Shown here piece by piece: positions 25,201-33,513 of a stretch of 64,000 nt of DNA. This DNA comes from Geoanaerobacter sp964528055 (GTDB lineage Bacteria > Desulfobacterota > Desulfuromonadia > Geobacterales > DSM-12255). The position numbers and the translations under genes are program-made. The notes beneath the pieces are model-generated. The model had not been told where the DNA came from. It saw only the letters and a list, made by a program, of their open reading frames with translations, and made no database searches. The stretch covers positions 248,001-312,000 of the forward strand of contig CAZGQM010000003.1 in the NCBI GenBank assembly GCA_964528055.1, given 5' to 3'. Within the stretch, counting starts at the first letter, position 1. The number at the start of each line of letters is the position of its first letter.

Positions 25201-25919
25201 CGGAGATCGCCGGTCAAGGCGCATTCCAACCTCTGCAGTTCAGACTTCTCCAGAAACAGGGTCTCCGCCTCTGCTGGCAAGAGCAGCTGGATACCATCGA
25301 GCTCTGCACGCAGCTCCCCTAACCTCTTACGCTCATCCGAGGTACGCTCATGAACCTTTATGGAAATTCGACTGTAGATCGAGGTACCGGTGATCTGCTC
25401 CAGTATCGGGGCCCGCTCATCGGGGCGGGCCTGCAGGAAGGCGGCAAACCCCCCTTGCGCCAGCAGCATCGAACGGGTGAAGCGGTCAAAATCCATGCCG
25501 GTGACATCCTCAACCTTGTCGGCCACGGCTCTCAGCTTTGATTCGAGGATCATCCCGGTTTCAGCATCGGCGATTTCATGCCTGGGGGATTGCAACAGAC
25601 CATCAGCCTGCTTGCGGGAGCGGTGCTGGCTCCAGTGACAGCGAAAGCGCCCCTTGGCAGTTTCGAATTCAACCTCGGCAAAGCATTCGCCGGTCTGCCT
25701 CGACATGATCTCGTTTTCGCTCTGGGTGATTCGATTGAGACGCGGGGTCTGGCCGTAAAGGGCCAGACAGATGGCATCGAGAATGGTGGTCTTGCCTGCG
25801 CCGGTCGGCCCGGTTATGGCAAAGATACCGTTTGAGAGATAGGCGGGGTGCGTAAAATCGATATCCCAGACACCGGCCAGGGAATTCAGGTTCTTGAACA
25901 TAAGGCGGAGGACCTTCAT
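22236..25919 (-). CDS. sbcC: Exonuclease subunit SbcC
   Basis: A 1227-residue SMC/Rad50-like ATPase, the large subunit of SbcCD, which cuts hairpins and DNA ends in repair. Walker A GPTGAGKTT is at about 38-46; two long coiled-coil arms meet at a zinc hook CPLCGASEHPYA mid-protein; the C-terminus has the ABC signature LSGGESF and Walker B DSLFLDEGFGTLD. It overlaps sbcD by the four bases ATGA (25916-25919), a sign of coupled translation. Confidence 0.96.
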   Translation of the reverse strand: MKVLRLMFKNLNSLAGVWDIDFTHPAYLSNGIFAITGPTGAGKTTILDAICLALYGQTPRLNRITQSENEIMSRQTGECFAEVEFETAKGRFRCHWSQHRSRKQADGLLQSPRHEIADAETGMILESKLRAVADKVEDVTGMDFDRFTRSMLLAQGGFAAFLQARPDERAPILEQITGTSIYSRISIKVHERTSDERKRLGELRAELDGIQLLLPAEAETLFLEKSELQRLECALTGDLRIIREAQAWRERIVALESELLQLDQDRLAFEMRKAAAAPDLDRLAQAGRALTLGGDHAHILLMRMQQKSEQDELATAAERLPLLQLNWQAAFDTLELDETGLTRARGEQAEEGEMIRKARELDLKLGEANRQLQGLMDDMEKTERQNSDYRLAIAACDLHLNEAEGELQGIADFLDAHQADAGLAEALTGIEQRLNSLKVLDSQWRDTLAKLGRHAPLIESATHALNQAETVWQGGEQAATVAEQRLKMIHTAREAVLKGRDLSAWRVEAEALATRQNRLGAIQETLARIEVAKPEVAELKLRLEGLEQKRQALVQQVETLAGESELREQVARQLQDNVILLNRVRSLEDDRKQLVDGAPCPLCGASEHPYATGNIPQPDEAQSGLELAFNEAKRVREQLSQLKLEEAGVVKDLHRAGQDLYELQKGLQRDDSFCANAFMELGVSVDAKGWSVAIRRESDLCQGELFNCRTLIQTAEEKEQEERSAQAALNRLKDKLAGDDKVRLAARLGLESALSEQKRLELESVILRAELDRSHAGIESAVAVYGCSGILSGKADELLASLTARRSEYVERLQARERAEKRRADSAAERDKQRAILAESEKSILDSLQQLRVRTEQRESLVEQRRELYGERNPDKEEKRLADALRQASERREASLQEQNRLHAELAGLNRQVERLTLSVSRRGEELSKREAALGLRFNECGFSDESAFLQACLPQELFEELTQWGDSLKKDEIALQVRYQDRREALRVETSSNLTDKPLDLIREENALFTTQLTELQKRLGAIDHTLQQHAEQLECQKERLQALEIQRQECDRWERLHSLIGSGDGKKFRNFAQGLTFELMIAHANRRLQNMSDRYILVRDNFEPLELNVIDNYQAGEIRSTKNLSGGESFIASLALSLGLSSMASREVAVDSLFLDEGFGTLDEDALETALETLSGLQHDGKLIGIISHVPALKERIGTRIQVEVGSGGRSSLSGPGCRRITYSA

Positions 25920-27157
25920 GATAACCCCGGGCTCCCCAGGCTGGACTCCTCGTACAGCGCAGCAACGGTCTCGCGAAAGAGTGCGACCAGCTCCGACTGC
26001 TGCTCATGCGGCACCTCATGGGCAGTGAGGCACCGCGTGAAGACATCTTCTACGGTGAGATCATCCAGGGTCTCTTCCGTTGCCATCCGGCTCAGGGTAC
26101 GATCCATCAGGCGCATGTTCTTTGCTCTGAGTATTTCCAGAGCCGTTCCGTCGATAAGTTCGCGTAGTCGTTCCTGCAGGTCACCCATGACCTCGTCCCC
26201 TTCGTAGATCACCTCCAGCCAGACCGGAGAGTCGTCCAATTTAAGCTCGGCAATCTCTCCTGCAATCCGTATCCAGTTCCCGCGCACTGTTACCAGAGGC
26301 TGAAAGCACGGCACCGCTATTTCATCAACAGTGATACCGTTGGCAGAGACATTCACCGTGAGAATGATCTTTCGTTGCCCCGCCTCTCCGAAGCTCATCG
26401 CTATGGGTGCCCCCGAATAGCGGCGAAGATTCGAGCCGCTCACCCGCTGTGAAGAATGCAGATGACCAAGGGCTAAATAATCGAAACAGTCGGGAAAGCA
26501 ATCGGCACGGACCTGACCAAGGGTCCCCACATACAGCTCCCGCACTCCATCGCCTTCTCCAGTCTGGCCGCCACTGGTAAAGAGGTGCCCCATGGCAACG
26601 ATGGGGAGTCTCACTCCCAGCTCGGAGCATCTGGCAACAGCAGCTTCCCCCACCAGCCGGTAGTGGTCGCGGATACCCTCAACCAGCTTGTGTCCCTTCT
26701 GCTCAAAGGTTTCCCCGACCTCGGCGCGGCGGATGTCGCGATCGCGCAGATAAGGAACGGCGCAGACGATCAGCTCTGGCCTGCCGCCAGCATCGTGCAG
26801 CACCACCAGCTCATCATCCACCGCTTCTGCCATGCAGCCTACAACATGGACGTTGAGAAAACGGAGCAGATCGCGGGGAGCATTGAGAAGAGAGGGAGAA
26901 TCATGGTTACCGGCAGTAACCACCACATGCCTGCACCCCACGCCCGCACAGCGGCAGAGAAAGCGGTAGTAGAGCTCTAGCGCCCGATTGCTGGGAGTGC
27001 CGTTGTCGAACAGATCCCCGGCTATCAGCAACGCCTCGACCCTCTCAGCCTCAATACAGCCGATGAGCCAGTCGAGAAAGCGCTCGAACTCCTCGTAGCG
27101 TTTACGGCCATAGAGAGCCCGCCCTATGTGCCAGTCTGAGGTATGGAGAATTTTCAT
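25916..27157 (-). CDS. sbcD: Exonuclease subunit SbcD
   Basis: A 413-residue Mre11-type nuclease subunit. It opens MKILHTSDWHIGR with the first metal ligands, followed by AGDLFDNGTPSN, VVTAGNHDSP, and a late GHLHSSQ motif, the five phosphoesterase blocks that bind two Mn ions. The start at 27157 matches family N-termini, though the ribosome site is weak; an in-frame frame extends to 27211. Forms a complex with SbcC encoded directly downstream. Confidence 0.95.
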   Translation of the reverse strand: MKILHTSDWHIGRALYGRKRYEEFERFLDWLIGCIEAERVEALLIAGDLFDNGTPSNRALELYYRFLCRCAGVGCRHVVVTAGNHDSPSLLNAPRDLLRFLNVHVVGCMAEAVDDELVVLHDAGGRPELIVCAVPYLRDRDIRRAEVGETFEQKGHKLVEGIRDHYRLVGEAAVARCSELGVRLPIVAMGHLFTSGGQTGEGDGVRELYVGTLGQVRADCFPDCFDYLALGHLHSSQRVSGSNLRRYSGAPIAMSFGEAGQRKIILTVNVSANGITVDEIAVPCFQPLVTVRGNWIRIAGEIAELKLDDSPVWLEVIYEGDEVMGDLQERLRELIDGTALEILRAKNMRLMDRTLSRMATEETLDDLTVEDVFTRCLTAHEVPHEQQSELVALFRETVAALYEESSLGSPGLS

Positions 27158-27360
27158 CTGAAGCCCGTACGTCGTCAGCCCATATAACATTGCAAAATTA
27201 CACCATTTCAATACGCCTTCATCCGATCTATGTCAATGACTAAGGCCTGCCAGTGCGGTTGTATGGAGAGAGTTGCACGTTCAGGAGGTGAAACATCAAG
27301 CAGAGCAAAACGGATAATCCTGATTACGGAACCAACCAGGACTTAATCGTTTTTCACCGC

Positions 27361-27388
27361 TTGATTTACCACCCAGTGAGACTATATA
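27361..27388 (+). promoter_or_regulatory. Candidate sigma-70 promoter for leucine dehydrogenase gene
   Basis: TTGATT (27361-27366) and TATATA (27383-27388) are 16 bp apart; a TATATA two bases further gives 18 bp. Transcription would start about 60 bp before the dehydrogenase ATG. Confidence 0.4.
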
Positions 27389-27454
27389 TACTATGGGATC
27401 TTGGAGTTGAAGAGGGGACTAAACGTCCAATTTCTGCTGGAAGGGAGTCAGATC

Positions 27455-28546
27455 ATGAACGAGATAATCTATGACAACATCGGCCCGACCAAGGTTATTC
27501 GGCTTTACTCGGCCAAGGAAAATCTGAAGGCTGTAGTGGTGGTCGACAATACGGCCCTCGGCCCGGCCATCGGCGGTGTGCGGGTTTCGCTCACCGTGGA
27601 CGTACCCGAAGTCTGTCGCCTGGCGCGGACCATGACCCTCAAGAACTCCATTGCCGGCCTTTCCCATGGAGGAGCCAAGGCAGGGATCGTTGTTGATCCG
27701 TCCAACCCTGACATGGAGCGCACCTTCCGGGTCTTTGCCCGAATGATACGGGATCTCACCGATTACATCCCCGGTCCGGACCTGGGTTGTGCTGAAACAG
27801 CCATGGCCTGGATCCACGACGAAACCGGCCGGGCCGTAGGCCTCCCGGAAGAGATCGGCGGCCTGCCGCTGGACAGGCTGGGAGCGACCGGATTCGGACT
27901 GACCGAATGCGCGGAAGTGGCAACGAAGCTCGCCGGCTTCGATCTTGCTGGCGCCCGCCTCGTCATCCAGGGGTTCGGCAGCGTCGGCAAGGCAGCCGCC
28001 CGCTTCCTGACCGCCAGGGGCGCAATTCTGGTGGCAGTGGCAGACTCGCGGGGTGCAATGCACAATCCGGAAGGCTTCGACGTAGAAGCGCTGATTGCGG
28101 CTACGCAATCGACCGGCAGCATTACCGGCGCCGGCCAAGGAAGCAGTATCCCCCCTGAAGCGCTCTTCAGCATCGACTGCGAGATCCTGATTCCGGCCGC
28201 TGTACGGGATGTGATAACCGAGCGGAATGCCGCAGACATCAAGGCCCGCTTGATCCTGGAGGGGGCAAACATCCCGGCCACGGTCCGTGCCGAAGAACTT
28301 CTCCATGATCGGGGGGTGCTTGTCATCCCTGACTTCATCGCCAATGCCGGCGGGGTCATCATGGCAGCCATGGAATATGACGGCAGGAGTGCCAGGGAGG
28401 CATTCGAGGCTATTGCGGAACGGGTCAGGAAAAACACAAAGCTGATCATGGAGAAAGCGGCCCGGGAGCGGGTCATCCCCCGCGTCGCAGCGGAAGGGAT
28501 CGCACGGGAGAGGGTGCTGAAGGCGATGGTCTACCGGGACTACTGA
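27455..28546 (+). CDS. Glu/Leu/Phe/Val family dehydrogenase (leucine dehydrogenase-like)
   Basis: A 363-residue amino acid dehydrogenase that removes ammonia from an amino acid using NAD. The substrate side has TLKNSIAGLSHGGAKAG with the paired catalytic lysines (K63, K75), and the NAD fold has QGFGSVGKAAARFL. The single-domain length of about 360 is that of leucine/valine/phenylalanine enzymes, shorter than glutamate dehydrogenase. GGGAG precedes the ATG at 27455. It converges on genes for a branched-chain 2-oxoacid dehydrogenase, the next step of leucine, valine and isoleucine breakdown, which supports a branched-chain substrate. Confidence 0.88.
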   Translation: MNEIIYDNIGPTKVIRLYSAKENLKAVVVVDNTALGPAIGGVRVSLTVDVPEVCRLARTMTLKNSIAGLSHGGAKAGIVVDPSNPDMERTFRVFARMIRDLTDYIPGPDLGCAETAMAWIHDETGRAVGLPEEIGGLPLDRLGATGFGLTECAEVATKLAGFDLAGARLVIQGFGSVGKAAARFLTARGAILVAVADSRGAMHNPEGFDVEALIAATQSTGSITGAGQGSSIPPEALFSIDCEILIPAAVRDVITERNAADIKARLILEGANIPATVRAEELLHDRGVLVIPDFIANAGGVIMAAMEYDGRSAREAFEAIAERVRKNTKLIMEKAARERVIPRVAAEGIARERVLKAMVYRDY

Positions 28547-28676
28547 CCGCGCCCGTCTTCAGGGCATCTTTGCCCCGTCCTCAATCGCAATATCCTCCAC
28601 GTAGTCCTGCTACGCCTGCGGTTTTGCTCAATCTGACAAGTCAAACCTCCCCCAAATCCGGACGCGGTTCTCGCTG

Positions 28677-29867
28677 CTACGTGCCCTCCAGGAACAGGAG
28701 GGCAGGGTCCTCCAGATAGCGGGCGACCTTGCCGAGAAACTGGGCCGCATCGGCTCCATCCGTGATTCGGTGGTCAAAGGTAAAAGAAAGGGAGATAATG
28801 CGCCGGATGCAGATGGCACCTTGATGGACCCAGGGTCTCTCGGCGATCCGGCCGCAACCGAGAATCGCCACGTCAGGCAAGTTGATGATCGGGGTGGCAT
28901 AGGTGCCGCCGAAATGGCCGTAGTTGGTTATGGTGAATGAGCTCCCCTTCATTTCATCCAAACCGATGGTCCGCTCCCGAGCCTTCTTCCCCAGGAGCTG
29001 GATCTCTTCTGCCAGATCGAGGATGCTCTTTCGATCCACATCCCGGATAACCGGCACCATCAGGCCATCCGCAGTCTCCACCGCAATACCGAAGTGAAAG
29101 TGACGCTTCAGAACGATCTCTTCTGCCGCATCATCTATGGAAGCATTGAGATACGGATGCTCCCTGAGGGCATGCTGGGCTGCCTTGATAATAAACGGGA
29201 GAAAGGTCAGGTGCGAACCGTGATGCGACTCCACCTCCTGTTGCTCGCGGTTCCTGATCTCCCAGAGGTCGGTGATATCGGCCTCGTCCATGGTGGTGAC
29301 AGATGCTGTCAGCTGCCGCGACGCACTCACATTCCGGGCTATGCTCCGCCGCACCCCCCTAAGCGGCAACCGCTCCAGAGGGCCGAATGCCTCTTCACAC
29401 ACCCTGGCAGGCGATGAAGCCAGTTCCAGTTCCTCCAAGGTAACGCTGCCATGGGGGCCGCTCCCCTGAAGCGAGGCAAGATCGATCCCTTGTTCGCGGG
29501 CCAGTTTCCGCACCATCGGGGTGGCCCGCACCTCCCGCTCCTCATGCGTCGAAGGAACGGAGATTTCATCCGCCTCAGGTAGGGTGCCGACTATCCCCAC
29601 CGACTTACGCCTCCCGGTTACGTCCTCACCTTCCGCAGCAATGGAGAAGAGTGGCTCGCCTACCTTTACCGTTTCACCTTCGCGACGCAGGAGACGGGCA
29701 ACAATCCCGGCGCGGGGAGAGGGAACCTCCACCACCGCCTTGTCGCTCTCCACCTCCAGCACTGTCTGGTGTTCTGCGATCCGGTCTCCCTCCCTGACCA
29801 GCCACCTGCGCAGCTCCACCTCGGCAATCCCCTCCCCCAGGTCGGGGAGCTTGAATTCATAGGGCAT
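28677..29867 (-). CDS. 2-oxoacid dehydrogenase E2 (lipoyl acyltransferase), branched-chain type
   Basis: A 396-residue E2 core. It has one lipoyl domain at 1-78 (lipoyl-lysine K43 in ESDKAVVEV), an E3/E1-binding domain at about 112-148 (ATPMVRKLAREQGID), and the catalytic acyltransferase domain ending with FDHRITDGADAAQF, which holds the active His and Asp. It transfers the acyl group from E1 to CoA. The gene starts one base after the E1beta stop. E3 is not in the window and is probably shared with other complexes. Branched-chain specificity is inferred from the nearby leucine-type dehydrogenase; a pyruvate complex is the alternative. Confidence 0.88.
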   Translation of the reverse strand: MPYEFKLPDLGEGIAEVELRRWLVREGDRIAEHQTVLEVESDKAVVEVPSPRAGIVARLLRREGETVKVGEPLFSIAAEGEDVTGRRKSVGIVGTLPEADEISVPSTHEEREVRATPMVRKLAREQGIDLASLQGSGPHGSVTLEELELASSPARVCEEAFGPLERLPLRGVRRSIARNVSASRQLTASVTTMDEADITDLWEIRNREQQEVESHHGSHLTFLPFIIKAAQHALREHPYLNASIDDAAEEIVLKRHFHFGIAVETADGLMVPVIRDVDRKSILDLAEEIQLLGKKARERTIGLDEMKGSSFTITNYGHFGGTYATPIINLPDVAILGCGRIAERPWVHQGAICIRRIISLSFTFDHRITDGADAAQFLGKVARYLEDPALLFLEGT

Positions 29868-29868
29868 G

Positions 29869-30831
29869 TCAGTACCTCAACAGTTCTTTCACGGCCCCGG
29901 CAATCTGCGCCAGGGTCGGCAGGTAGCTATCTTCCAGCTTAGGCAGCGGCATGGTGACATCCGGCGCCGTCACCCGCACTATCGGCCCCCGCAGGGAAAG
30001 GATCGCCTCTTCAGCAATGGTGGCGGCAATCTCGGCACCGAACCCGCCGGTTTTGACCGCCTCGTGGACGATAACCACCCGACCGGTCTTCCTGACCGAG
30101 GCAAGGACCGTCTCGGCATCGAACGGATTCAGGGTCAGGAGGTCGATAACTTCGGCATCGTACGGCCCGACCGCCTTCAGCACCCTCTCCAGCATGCTCC
30201 CCCAGGCAATGACCGTCACCCTGTTCCCCTCACGCACCACCCGGGCCTTGCCGAGCGGTACGGTGTACTCTCCCTCCGGCACCTCCTCCCTGATCAGGCG
30301 ATAGAGCCGGGTCGGCTCCAGAAAGAGGACCGGGTCCGGATCGCGGATCGCCGCAAGGAGCAGCCCCTTGGCCGCATACGGACCTGACGGCACCACCACC
30401 TTGATCCCGGGCATATGGCAGAAAAAGGCCTCGGAGCTCTCCTCATGCAGCTCAGGTGCCTTGATACCCCCTCCGTAGGGGGTCCTGATCACCAGCGGGC
30501 AGGTAAAGCGCCCTCGGGAGCGGGAACGGAGCCTGGCTGCGTGGGAGAAGAGCTGGTCAAAGGCCGAGTAAATGAACCCCATGAACTGGATCTCGGCCAC
30601 CGGCCTGAGGCCATAGGCTGCCATGCCGATGGCGGCCCCGACAATGGCCGACTCGGCCAGGGGGGTGTCGATCACCCGCTCGCTGCCGAACCGGTCAAAC
30701 AGTCCCTCCGTAACACGAAAGACCCCGCCGTCCCTTCCCACATCCTCGCCGAGCAGGATCACCCGGTCGTCACGTAACATCTCCTCCTGCAGGGCCAGGT
30801 TGATGGCCTGAACCATGGTGAGCTGGGCCAT
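29869..30831 (-). CDS. 2-oxoacid dehydrogenase E1 beta subunit
   Basis: A 320-residue transketolase-type beta subunit: LGEDVGRDGGVFRVTEGL, DTPLAESAIVG, and RTPYGGGIKAPELHEES are conserved in pyruvate and branched-chain E1 beta proteins. With the alpha subunit it decarboxylates a 2-oxoacid on thiamine diphosphate. GGGAGG lies seven bases before the ATG at 30831, which is one base after the E1alpha stop. A longer frame to 30906 would overlap E1alpha. Confidence 0.9.
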   Translation of the reverse strand: MAQLTMVQAINLALQEEMLRDDRVILLGEDVGRDGGVFRVTEGLFDRFGSERVIDTPLAESAIVGAAIGMAAYGLRPVAEIQFMGFIYSAFDQLFSHAARLRSRSRGRFTCPLVIRTPYGGGIKAPELHEESSEAFFCHMPGIKVVVPSGPYAAKGLLLAAIRDPDPVLFLEPTRLYRLIREEVPEGEYTVPLGKARVVREGNRVTVIAWGSMLERVLKAVGPYDAEVIDLLTLNPFDAETVLASVRKTGRVVIVHEAVKTGGFGAEIAATIAEEAILSLRGPIVRVTAPDVTMPLPKLEDSYLPTLAQIAGAVKELLRY

Positions 30832-30832
30832 G

Positions 30833-31888
30833 TCAGAGCCTCCCCAGCTGCCCGGCCTGCCGCGAAGTAAGTGCAGCGGCAGTGTGGGCGAACATCTCTG
30901 CAACATCCGCTTGAGGAACAGCCTCCATGACCGCTACGGCTTCGTCAATGGCTGCCGCAGCCCTTGCCAGGACACCTTCTCTGAAGGGCTCGTTCCAGAA
31001 TCCACAAGTCGCCAGATACCGCTCCAGGCGGAGGATCGGGTCTCTGGCACGCCATGTCGCCACCTCCTCCTCGGCGCGATAGCGGGCTGCATCATCGGAC
31101 GTGGTGTGGTCGGCCATCCGATAGGTAAGGCACTCGATGAAGGTCGGACCGCCGCCGTTTCGCGCTTTTTCAACCGCCTCATGCGTGGCCCGGTGGACGG
31201 CGAACAGGTCGTTGCCGTCCACCTGAATCCCCTCGAAACCGTAGGCAATGGCCTTCTGGGCCAGGGTGGCGCTCGCGGTCTGCCCCCTTACCGGAATGGA
31301 GATCGCCCACTGGTTGTTCTGGCAGATGAATACCACCGGCAGACGGAAGAGTCCGGCCATGTTGAGCCCCTCGTGGAAATCCCCTTTGGATGTGGCACCG
31401 TCGCCGAAATAAGCGACCACGGCCACCGGCTCCCGCCGGTAGCGCGCTGCCATGGCTGCCCCCACCGCATGGGTGATATGGGTCCCCACGGAGACGCAGA
31501 TGGGAAAGATGTTGAGCCGGTCCGGCGCCCGCTGGCCCCGCTCATCGCCGGCCCAGTACTGGAACAGCTGCGGTATCGGATAGCCGAGCGTAAGGTGCGC
31601 CCCCATCTCCCGGAAGGAGGGGAAGACCCAGTCATCCGGTGCCAGGGCCAGGGCGCTCCCCACCTGGGCCGCCTCCTGGCCCCTGATGGGAGGATAGGTG
31701 CCAAGCCGCCCCTCCCGCTGCAGTGCCAGTGCCCGCTTGTCAAAGGTCCGCGCCAGTACCATCAGCTCGTATGCGCGGATCAGTTCTTCATCGGAATAGG
31801 GAAGCATGAGCGCCCCATCCACCTGGCCCTTCTCGTCGAGGATGCTCAGGCGGCGGATCGTGAACGTTGCCAGGAGTTCTTCGGACAT
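30833..31888 (-). CDS. 2-oxoacid dehydrogenase E1 alpha subunit
   Basis: A 351-residue alpha subunit with the thiamine diphosphate motif GDGATSKGDFHEGLN ending in CQNNQWAIS, and the phosphorylation-loop region YRMADHTTSDDAARYR. First gene of the E1alpha-E1beta-E2 operon with one-base gaps between genes. The ATG at 31888 is chosen by family alignment; no strong ribosome site is visible, and an upstream in-frame start at 31957 exists. Oxidative decarboxylation of branched-chain 2-oxoacids is the likely role. Confidence 0.88.
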   Translation of the reverse strand: MSEELLATFTIRRLSILDEKGQVDGALMLPYSDEELIRAYELMVLARTFDKRALALQREGRLGTYPPIRGQEAAQVGSALALAPDDWVFPSFREMGAHLTLGYPIPQLFQYWAGDERGQRAPDRLNIFPICVSVGTHITHAVGAAMAARYRREPVAVVAYFGDGATSKGDFHEGLNMAGLFRLPVVFICQNNQWAISIPVRGQTASATLAQKAIAYGFEGIQVDGNDLFAVHRATHEAVEKARNGGGPTFIECLTYRMADHTTSDDAARYRAEEEVATWRARDPILRLERYLATCGFWNEPFREGVLARAAAAIDEAVAVMEAVPQADVAEMFAHTAAALTSRQAGQLGRL

Positions 31889-32033
31889 GGCTGCTACTCG
31901 CTTTACAGGAGAGGAATCGTCTGTAAAAAAGTGTAGCCGCCCCGGATCGACTGTCAACGGCTGGTAAGTAATTGAAGAAACGGGCAGGTAGTGAAAAGGG
32001 GAAAAGCAGTACGAAACGGTAACGGGTAGAGAA

Positions 32034-32747
32034 TCAGGATGCCGGCAGTTCTATGGCACCAACCAGCCGGATAAACCGCTCAGGAATAGAGGTTTCAAAG
32101 GTCAGCCGCTTACCGCTTACCGGATGCCGGAACGCAAGCGATCGGGCATGCAGAGCCAGATTGCTTGATCCGTCATTCCCCTTACCGTATTTTGTATCTC
32201 CCGCCACAGGATACCCCTGTTCAGAGAGATGTACCCGAATCTGGTGTTTTCGGCCGGTGAGGAGTCTGATCTGCAGCAGGCTGAAACGGTTCGCCTCCTT
32301 CAGCACCATATAAGCCGTATGGGACTCTTTCCCTTTCGCAGGGTCGGGGGTGGAATAGACAGTTAAGGCCCTGTTTTCGGCCAGATAGCTGCTGATAGTC
32401 CCCTGCCTCAATAACATCCGGCCATGCACAACCGCCAGATACTGTTTTTCGGTATCCTTCCAATTATCCTGCAGAAACAGTTTCGCTGCTTCACTCTTGG
32501 CAAAGAGCAGAATGCCGGAGGTATCCCGGTCGAGACGGTGGACGACGTACACCCGGTTTCTGGAGCGGGGGTCCCCTTTACGGAGATACTCGTTGAGAAT
32601 GGTATGGACGGTTCGCGACTTGTCCCGGTCTGTTCCCATCGTCAACAGACCGCACGGTTTTTCCACCACGATAATATCGCTATCCTCATACAGGAGCTCA
32701 ACCCCTTTAGGCTTATGTTTACGGGCCGGTGTCTTGTGTAGAGCCAC
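32034..32747 (-). CDS. RluA-family pseudouridine synthase
   Basis: A 237-residue enzyme that changes uridines to pseudouridine in RNA. The catalytic aspartate is D73 in HRLDRDTSGILLFAKS; later LLTGRKHQIRVHL and GDTKYG motifs are also typical. There is no N-terminal S4 domain, so it is closer to RluA/TruC-type short forms. Target RNA is unknown. Confidence 0.9.
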   Translation of the reverse strand: MALHKTPARKHKPKGVELLYEDSDIIVVEKPCGLLTMGTDRDKSRTVHTILNEYLRKGDPRSRNRVYVVHRLDRDTSGILLFAKSEAAKLFLQDNWKDTEKQYLAVVHGRMLLRQGTISSYLAENRALTVYSTPDPAKGKESHTAYMVLKEANRFSLLQIRLLTGRKHQIRVHLSEQGYPVAGDTKYGKGNDGSSNLALHARSLAFRHPVSGKRLTFETSIPERFIRLVGAIELPAS

Positions 32748-32981
32748 GGATAGTATCCCCTTGCATCTCCTCCCGCAGAGGATCGGCTTACCTACAGAGA
32801 GGGATGAAGATTTGATTAATGCACATCTCTTACAGTGTATCAGCTCGACATGTCAAGATCAGGGACGACATGTACTAACAAATGCAATAAAAACCGCTGC
32901 AGGCTCAGAGAAAATGGTATAGTATGTTTACCTGTCTATAGGCTGGATCCGCATCATAAACGAAATGATAAGGAGAAAATT

Positions 32982-33089
32982 ATGAGCAAGGGCGAGGACA
33001 GCAAGAAAGCAGTTAAAAAAGAACCGGCCAAAACCCCGAAGGAAAAAAAGGCTGAAAAAATCATTAAAAAAGCTGAAAAGAAGAAATAA
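32982..33089 (+). CDS. Lysine-rich 35-residue protein
   Basis: ATG at 32982 follows AAGGAG with six-base spacing and opens a 35-codon gene. The product is MSKGEDSKKAVKKEPAK followed by more Lys/Glu repeats, with about 16 lysines, no aromatic residue and no Cys. It resembles histone-tail-like or ribosome-associated small basic proteins in composition only. The strong ribosome site and clean stop support a real gene. Function unknown. Confidence 0.6.
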   Translation: MSKGEDSKKAVKKEPAKTPKEKKAEKIIKKAEKKK

Positions 33090-33175
33090 GCGGGAGAATT
33101 AATGGAGGACAGGGCAGACAGGGAGCTGACTTGACGTTGCCTGACTGCTCCTGTATGATACCAAAAATTCAAACA

Positions 33176-33259
33176 GATAGCCGATAATACTAAACCATCC
33201 GCGAGGATGGGACGGAAAGCCTCAGGATCTCCAGAAGACAGCCGGGTCGCCGATATATC
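33176..33259 (+). promoter_or_regulatory. GEMM-I riboswitch aptamer, cGAMP (GEMM-Ib) type
   Basis: The RNA has the GEMM-I core: CTAAACCATCC, a GCGA tetraloop, GGATGGGACGGAAAGCC, then a second stem and GACAGCCGGGTCGCC. It is very close to the Geobacter aptamers that prefer 3',3'-cGAMP (core AATACTAAACC in place of the CAGGGCAAACC of c-di-GMP aptamers, consistent with A rather than G at the ligand-choosing position). The 3' end of the aptamer is shared with a terminator hairpin (33240-33287), so ligand binding should decide termination before the 59-residue gene at 33334. Ligand assignment is by eye. Confidence 0.85.
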
Positions 33260-33287
33260 TTTTCTGATATTCGGTCCCGGCTGTTTT
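33240..33287 (+). terminator. Riboswitch-controlled terminator
   Basis: AGCCGGG (33240-33246) pairs with CCCGGCT (33276-33282), and CCGATAT with ATATTCGG inside, followed by TTTT at 33284-33287. The left arm is the last part of the GEMM aptamer, so aptamer folding and terminator folding exclude each other. Confidence 0.8.
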
Positions 33288-33333
33288 CATTTGTCACGTA
33301 CAACAAAGAATACATCATGAAAAAGGTGGCTAT

Positions 33334-33513
33334 ATGAATATATTTAACCTATGGAATACCGAGAGAGTCTGCCGTACCCGCATGATCAGCCAGGATTTAT
33401 TCGAGTGCAAGGTGAAAAAGCCCAACCCCAGATTCTGCGAATATTCCCGCTGCATGGGGGATAGCTTTATCTGCAACCACCCTGACCGTGTCGGATTTTC
33501 CAACCAGAAATAG
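33334..33513 (+). CDS. Cys-rich 59-residue protein under riboswitch control
   Basis: ATG at 33334 follows AAGGTGG and opens a 59-codon gene directly after the GEMM riboswitch terminator. The protein has five cysteines, two of them in FCEYSRC and another in FICNHPDRVGF, and charged residues between them; no signal peptide or membrane helix. The spacing could hold a metal or iron-sulfur centre. It is the only gene between the riboswitch and lexA, so it is the switch's target. Function unknown. Confidence 0.72.
   Translation: MNIFNLWNTERVCRTRMISQDLFECKVKKPNPRFCEYSRCMGDSFICNHPDRVGFSNQK

Noticed and set aside
27419..28306. Long reading frame opposite the leucine-type dehydrogenase gene
   Set aside because: Antisense shadow of a GC-rich gene; no ribosome site or known family.
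28547..28676. Intergenic GC-rich stretch with a CGTAG/CTACG mini-hairpin as a repeat element
   Set aside because: Only a five-pair stem and a single copy here; not enough to call a repeat or terminator.
30815..31936. Long plus-strand frame over the E1 alpha gene
   Set aside because: Shadow of a strongly conserved minus-strand gene.
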